NCBI GenBank assembly: GCA_934278005.1
Contig: CAKQWG010000122.1
Span: 1-9,877 of the forward strand
Direction: 5' to 3'
Origin: an uncultured Pirellulaceae bacterium
GTDB lineage: Bacteria > Planctomycetota > Planctomycetia > Pirellulales > Pirellulaceae
DNA length: 9,877 nt
The position numbers were made by a program, and so were the translations under genes. Shown in pieces: positions 6,801 through 9,877 of the stretch; the stretch's first letter is position 1; the number at the start of each line of letters is the position of its first letter. A model generated the notes under the pieces. The model worked only from the letters and a program-made list of their open reading frames with translations, did not search any database and had not been told where the DNA came from.

Positions 6801-9251
6801 TACCACGTCGTGATCGATCCAGGCGCTATTTTATATCTACCTGCCACTGCAACGCCTGGCGTGGTGCTGATGAAAGAGGACTTCGAGCATCTGCCACTGG
6901 GGCCGGCTGTAATTGGTGACCCGGGCGTGCCCGGCAATGTGTTCAATCCCAATGGCAAGGATTTCACGGCGACGCCTCCCGCCGGTTTTGCGGTAGACAA
7001 TTCGCAGATGCCACCCGGCGGTGTTCCGGAGTTCTATGGCTGGACCTTCATGGACAAGACCTTCTGGATCAACGAAGGTGGTCAGAGTCGCAATGCCTTT
7101 ACGCTCGGCACTGGCACGATTGCTATCGGCGATACCGACGAGTGGGACGATGTGTCGCGGCCGACCAACGCGTTTAATAGTCTGTTCTCGACTCGAACCA
7201 TCGATCTCAGCCGCGTGGCCCCTGCATCGGTCACGTTGGAGTTTGATTCGAGCTTCCGTCCTGAGGGTTTACCCGTTACGGACAATCAGGTCGGGGTGGT
7301 GGGCGTCAGCTACGACGATGGTGCAACTTGGCAAGAATTGCTACGACTCGACGCGGCTAACTCATCGGACGATCCGGCGGCGGCCAACGTTAATGAGCAC
7401 AAGACAGTTGCGGTTCCCAATCCAGCTGCGGGGAACATGAAATTCCGCTTTGGGTTAACTGGTACCAACGATTACTGGTGGGCCATCGACAATATTCTGG
7501 TAAAGGGAAGCGCACTGGGCGCCGGCTACGAAGGCATTGCTGATCCAACGGCGTGGAGCTTCACGACCGCTGATACACCGACTCTAACCCTAGCGATACC
7601 GGCTGGCAGCATAGCTGAAAATGGTGGAGTGGCGACCGCTACCGTGTCGCGCAATTTGGGGACGACCGGTGCCGTGGTGGTCAATTTGGCCAGTAGCGAT
7701 CCGTTGCTAGCGACTGTGCCAGCTAGTGTGACCATTCCCGACGGACAGGCTTCGATCACTTTCCCAATCACCGCCGTAGATGATGCCAACGCCGACGGAC
7801 TTAAGCGAGTCAGCGTGACGGCTAGTGCGACGGGCTTTGTTTCGGGAAGCGGCTCGCAGAGCATTGCCGACAATGAAGTCGCCGGTGTGAAAATTTCAGA
7901 GATTATGTTTAACCCAGCCGGGGCCGAACCCAGAACGGAATGGATCGAAGTGGTCAATTTGGGCACGACACCAGCCGACTTGTCGGGCTGGACATTCGAC
8001 GACGAAGACCCAACCAACTGGGGCCCGATACCTGCTGGGACATTGATTCAGCCAGGCAAGGTTGCCGTGTTTTACAACAGCTTCTTTGGTCAGAACACCG
8101 ACACAATCTTCCGCACCGAATGGGCCGTCCCGGCAGATGCTCAGGTGGTTGGGATCTTCTGGGGCGACCTCGGCAATAGCCCATCAGCCACAGATGAAAT
8201 TCTGACATTGATCGACGCCAGCCAGCAAGTGATAGATACCGTCAACTACGACGACGATGGCGCTGTCTGGCCTGGCAGTGCCAATGGGCCGAGCATCGCT
8301 CTGAAACGCGTCACGCTCAACAATGACATCGGAACTAATTGGAAAAGCTCGGTGGTAGCGGTTGATGGCGGGCGCAATCCGATCGCCGGGGCCACTGTCT
8401 ACAGCGTGGCCGACATCGGCTCACCAGGAACGATTCCTCCGATCGATGTCACTCCGCCCAGTGTAGCGCGCGTCATGGCTGGAGGATCAGCCTGGGCCGC
8501 TGACTTTATCGATACGCTCGATGGTGGCGGCGTGGCCGGCGGTAACGGGCTGGGCTTTGAGATCGCTGCGGGTGCTACGGTAGCGTCGCTGCCATGGAGC
8601 AACGTCGATCGGCTGTATGTGCAATTTTCGGAAGCGATGATGGGGCTTTCTAGCAGCACCATGGAGCTGCGCGTCAGTCCCCTCGTTCCAGCCGAAGCGG
8701 GTGTCGTTCCGATCGTGGTGAGCTATAACCCCACCACTTTCATAGCCACTATTGATTTGGCCGCCCCGCTCGCCTTTGGCAAGTACCGTTTGGCGGTCAG
8801 CGACGCTGTCTCCGATGAGTCGGGCAATGCGCTCGATGGAGATGCCAACGGCAGTGCCGGCGACATTCTAGACCGCCGGTTCGACGTCCTTCCCGGCGAT
8901 ACCAATGGCGACGGGAAGGTCAGTGCGGCAGACGGTTTAGAATACGGACACTCCTTTGGTCTGCTTGTTACTGACGTGAATTTCAAGCCTCGCGCAAACT
9001 GGAATGGAGTTGGCCGGGTTTCTGCTGCAGACGGTCTTGTTTATGGACTTAATTTCGGTCGTTTCGTAAACGCTCTGGCTGAACCCAGTACAGCATTTGG
9101 TGCTGCGGTCGCGGAAGGCGAAAGCCGTGAAGCACTTGCGTATTTCTCAGCTGCCGACGAGTTTTTCTTCGGTCTGGCTCAGGACAGGAGCGATGAACAA
9201 GCGTTCATAGGCCGCGGCCTGTTGGAATACGACTTACTAGCTGGCAAGTGA
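3807..9251 (+). CDS. Giant modular exported protein: three nested Ig/jelly-roll/Calx-beta modules, lamin-tail domain, dockerin-like end
   Basis: An 1,814-residue extracellular or cell-surface protein. Residues 1-46 are basic and lack an obvious hydrophobic signal core. They lead into LEQLEPRQMLA (47-57), the LEPR-xLL-type motif seen near the N-terminus of many planctomycete exported proteins. Residues 58-491, 492-926 and 927-1358 are three repeated modules. In each, a Big_5/SbsA-like Ig fold opens (for example VSPADNAVEIPVDTNLVINF), is interrupted by a domain of about 210 residues ending in WWAIDN-x-x-V-x-G, closes with a TTWNFST-like strand, and is followed by a Calx-beta-like domain (SENGGTA, VPATVTIPAGQAS, VDDA). 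Residues about 1359-1545 are a lamin-tail domain (KISEIMFNP, EWIEVVNLG, LSGWTFDD). A further Ig-like domain follows (about 1546-1695), then a dockerin-like region with one good Ca loop, DTNGDGKVSAAD (1698-1709), and a degenerate one, NWNGVGRVSAAD (1731-1742). ATG 3807 follows AGGGGAAG; a TTG at 3777 is less likely. Adhesion or carbohydrate binding is inferred; no enzyme active site was recognised. Confidence 0.92.
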   Translation: MTFLSRQFSSTSSLSKSLRHLLERRPGGRQRRHVRQRARSAARRQFLEQLEPRQMLALNILSVSPADNAVEIPVDTNLVINFNSNVVKGQGNVYVVLDNTGTKGVAVDVNSANVSVAGSQVTIDLPSDLLLDKGYSVRIDSGAFIDTTAGATAGTTLFTQNFDYEALGPFVTPSEEGGDGTDFTLTPPLGMTVDNSTLGTGGILEWRGWSFADKNSWAAQGGQERDQFTLSSGAVAVADPDEWDDAATTGLFNSFLTTRPIDLSNVAAGSVALEFDSSFRAEGNQLGKVEVSYNGGAFSDLQTFLTADGMNSHIVINSSTPLNSVIGGGTIVGSLNSPASGTVRFRFSMNNAGNNWWWAIDNVKVTGTRTGAPFAGITNATTWNFSTPAALALSMSIAPGTMSENGGTAVGTITRNKLLSDPLVVNLSSNDLSEATVPATVTIPAGQASVTFPITAVDDALSDRTQTVLITATGGAYGSTSATILVTDDEGPKIVSLVPVDNTLTGVDYRSDLLVTFDVPVKKGNGLINILRASDNTIVNSLDVNSADVTLEAGDLVVRINPTINLPAPASYYVLMDDGTFLDKSATVTPNTVLLTQDFEHLPLSPLANGETGGDGTDITGTPPQRFSITNNVAAGGSTNWDGWTFADRSAWVKTDAIGRGKFTNGSGIVAVGDPVRWGADPLLKFNSFLTTSSINLAGIAANSVAIEFDSGYSNGLPQKGQLQVSYDGGANWIELLAFDDTTNLNSHVRVDSSVTVGSRIGGAYVSSKLQNPTSGNMQFRFNVLNAGSQNGWFAIDNIRVTGQAVGVPFQGLSNPSSWNFNVERPTLGLVIDRSTLSENGGTATATITRNLSTASDLVVTLVSSIPGAASVPATVTIPAGQASTTFTITGVDNAVVNGVRSVTITASAPPEFLSATASVNVLDVSFTPTDNSTAVPVNTNLVVNFDASIAKGNGTIQILRTSDKVRVMSIDVNSPAVTIAGAQLTIDPPLDLKALTEYHVVIDPGAILYLPATATPGVVLMKEDFEHLPLGPAVIGDPGVPGNVFNPNGKDFTATPPAGFAVDNSQMPPGGVPEFYGWTFMDKTFWINEGGQSRNAFTLGTGTIAIGDTDEWDDVSRPTNAFNSLFSTRTIDLSRVAPASVTLEFDSSFRPEGLPVTDNQVGVVGVSYDDGATWQELLRLDAANSSDDPAAANVNEHKTVAVPNPAAGNMKFRFGLTGTNDYWWAIDNILVKGSALGAGYEGIADPTAWSFTTADTPTLTLAIPAGSIAENGGVATATVSRNLGTTGAVVVNLASSDPLLATVPASVTIPDGQASITFPITAVDDANADGLKRVSVTASATGFVSGSGSQSIADNEVAGVKISEIMFNPAGAEPRTEWIEVVNLGTTPADLSGWTFDDEDPTNWGPIPAGTLIQPGKVAVFYNSFFGQNTDTIFRTEWAVPADAQVVGIFWGDLGNSPSATDEILTLIDASQQVIDTVNYDDDGAVWPGSANGPSIALKRVTLNNDIGTNWKSSVVAVDGGRNPIAGATVYSVADIGSPGTIPPIDVTPPSVARVMAGGSAWAADFIDTLDGGGVAGGNGLGFEIAAGATVASLPWSNVDRLYVQFSEAMMGLSSSTMELRVSPLVPAEAGVVPIVVSYNPTTFIATIDLAAPLAFGKYRLAVSDAVSDESGNALDGDANGSAGDILDRRFDVLPGDTNGDGKVSAADGLEYGHSFGLLVTDVNFKPRANWNGVGRVSAADGLVYGLNFGRFVNALAEPSTAFGAAVAEGESREALAYFSAADEFFFGLAQDRSDEQAFIGRGLLEYDLLAGK
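3978..5279 (+). repeat. Protein module 1 of 3 (residues 58-491)
   Basis: First copy of the module of about 434 residues. The Ig-like first part runs to GAFID (142-146), the inserted domain spans about 155-367 and ends with WWWAIDNVKVTG, and the closing Ig strand is at about 372-387. The Calx-beta-like part is 388-491 and ends in TDDEG. It shares EWDD, LEFDSSFR-x-EG and WWAIDN with module 3 but not with module 2. Confidence 0.85.
5280..6584 (+). repeat. Protein module 2 of 3 (residues 492-926)
   Basis: Second copy, 435 residues. The inserted domain ends GWFAIDNIRVTG. Here EWDD is replaced by VRWGADP and DSSFR by DSGYSN. The entry to the inserted domain (QDFEHLPLSP) is closer to module 3 (EDFEHLPLGP) than to module 1 (QNFDYEALGP). 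This copy is therefore the outlier in its core but shares its boundary with module 3. Confidence 0.85.
6585..7880 (+). repeat. Protein module 3 of 3 (residues 927-1358)
   Basis: Third copy, 432 residues. It has a longer entry loop (GDPGVPGNVFNPNGKDFT) and an added stretch around LPVTDNQVG, but is shorter after NVNEHKTV. The inserted domain ends YWWAIDNILVKG, the Ig fold closes with DPTAWSFTT, and the Calx-beta-like part ends at DNEV just before the lamin-tail domain. Confidence 0.85.
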
Positions 9252-9323
9252 TTGTTTTGTGTGTCAGTTAAAGTTTTAGTGTAAATGTATCTTTTCAAGA
9301 GTCTCAATAACTTAGAGGAAGTC
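9252..9323 (+). other. Short AT-rich gap with ribosome binding site for the PEP-CTERM gene
   Basis: This 72-bp gap is AT-rich, with no hairpin terminator visible. AGAGGAAG at 9314-9321 lies directly before ATG 9324. The short spacing allows co-transcription with the giant protein gene, though a promoter inside the gap cannot be excluded. Confidence 0.5.
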
Positions 9324-9877
9324 ATGAGAGTAAAAATTGGTTTTTTAACTGGGCTGGCCTTCGGATGGCTATGCCTGGGGCTGATGTCGACGAGCCACGC
9401 CGGCTTGACGCTTAAATATGGCGGTCCAGGCTTGGAACAATCGAGGCCTAACGCGGACCCTTTTACTGCAGAGGTAGATGTCCTAATTACTTGGGACGGC
9501 ATGGGAGCCAGTACGCTTTCCGGTATTGACTTTAATGTTACGTCACCAGGAGTGACTTTGGTTAGCAATCCTAATCCGCCAAACCCACTTAACTTTCCGG
9601 CAACCAGCATCCGTTTCGGGGAGGTCAGCTTTTCAAACTTAAGTGGCGATTCAGCGATTTTTACTGCTGCTACACCGACCCTTCGCCTAACAACATTGGG
9701 GTTCGCTGTAGTACCTCCAGGACCAGGAACCTTCACGTTTACACTCGGAACTGTGGCAACTTTTGCCCAGAGGGGGACGGGGGCAGGTACTGAGGAGATA
9801 ACGTCGCAGGTTAGTTCCGTTCCTGCAAACCTAGTCGTGGCCGTACCGGAGCCAACGTCGTTGGGGCTGCTTGGAGT
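9324..9877 (+). CDS. Secreted PEP-CTERM protein, 3' end cut by the window
   Basis: The frame from ATG 9324 stays open for 184 codons to the window end. The N-terminus is a classical signal peptide: MRVK, a hydrophobic core about 5-21, then STSHA with likely cleavage after residue 26. The mature part is Thr/Ser/Gly/Pro-rich with predicted beta-type strands (LSGIDFNVTSPGVTL; GTFTFTLGTVATF), and resembles the small cohesin-like or beta-sandwich secreted proteins that often carry this tail. VPEPTSLGLLG (174-184) is the start of a PEP-CTERM sorting signal. In characterised systems such a tail is followed by a membrane segment and basic residues and is processed by an exosortase; those parts lie beyond the window. 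AGAGGAAG just upstream supports the start. It follows the giant surface protein by 72 bp on the same strand. The function of the mature protein is not recognised. Confidence 0.88.
   Translation, partial: MRVKIGFLTGLAFGWLCLGLMSTSHAGLTLKYGGPGLEQSRPNADPFTAEVDVLITWDGMGASTLSGIDFNVTSPGVTLVSNPNPPNPLNFPATSIRFGEVSFSNLSGDSAIFTAATPTLRLTTLGFAVVPPGPGTFTFTLGTVATFAQRGTGAGTEEITSQVSSVPANLVVAVPEPTSLGLLG

Noticed and set aside
3807..9251. Polysaccharide-degrading or protease activity of the giant protein
   Set aside because: No catalytic motif was found; all recognisable parts are binding or structural beta-sandwich domains.
9179..9736. 185-codon minus-strand frame at the right end
   Set aside because: It is antisense to the PEP-CTERM gene, whose signal peptide, ribosome binding site and VPEP motif are convincing.

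Overview
The window most likely comes from a planctomycete, probably of the Pirellulaceae/Rhodopirellula type. The evidence is a giant exported protein whose N-terminus is long and basic and carries a LEPR-xLL-like motif (LEQLEPRQMLA), ending in a planctomycete-style dockerin-like region. A PEP-CTERM protein follows it. Shine-Dalgarno use is mixed, and DNA of moderate to high GC content has short GC-rich hairpin repeats between genes. No rRNA, tRNA, transposase or CRISPR was seen.

Layout. Positions 1-976 are non-coding repeat DNA. An 82-bp sequence occurs at 1 and again at 206. It is followed by a 205-bp unit repeated about 3.3 times (298 to about 975), and each full unit carries two mutually inverted GC-rich hairpins. 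The last, broken copy of this element runs into the 3' end of a minus-strand gene and supplies its stop codon. Positions 977-2625 (minus strand) hold a two-gene operon: a putative 2OG-Fe(II) oxygenase (1951-2625) followed by a sulfotransferase-like P-loop protein (977-1951), joined by a TGATG stop/start overlap. After a 299-bp divergent intergenic region, a second distant paralogue of the oxygenase runs on the plus strand (2925-3596). Its GTG start is set by a good ribosome binding site, well inside the longest open frame.

Positions 3807-9251 encode a 1,814-residue exported surface or secreted protein. It has an N-terminal export region, three tandem modules of about 434 residues, a lamin-tail domain, one more Ig-like domain and a dockerin-like C-terminus with one intact and one degenerate Ca-binding loop. 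Each module looks like a Big_5/SbsA-type Ig-like fold with a jelly-roll-like domain of about 210 residues nested inside it, followed by a Calx-beta-like domain. Positions 9324-9877 encode a secreted PEP-CTERM protein cut off by the window end exactly in its sorting signal.

How the parts may work together. The oxygenase/sulfotransferase genes look like a small modification cassette that hydroxylates and sulfates an unknown substrate. The two genes to the right are cell-surface or extracellular proteins using two different sorting signals. A functional link between the cassette and the surface proteins is only a guess from proximity. The most unusual points are the nested and triplicated domain architecture, the 205-bp hairpin array whose inverted end forms the tail of a coding gene, and the divergently arranged oxygenase paralogues.
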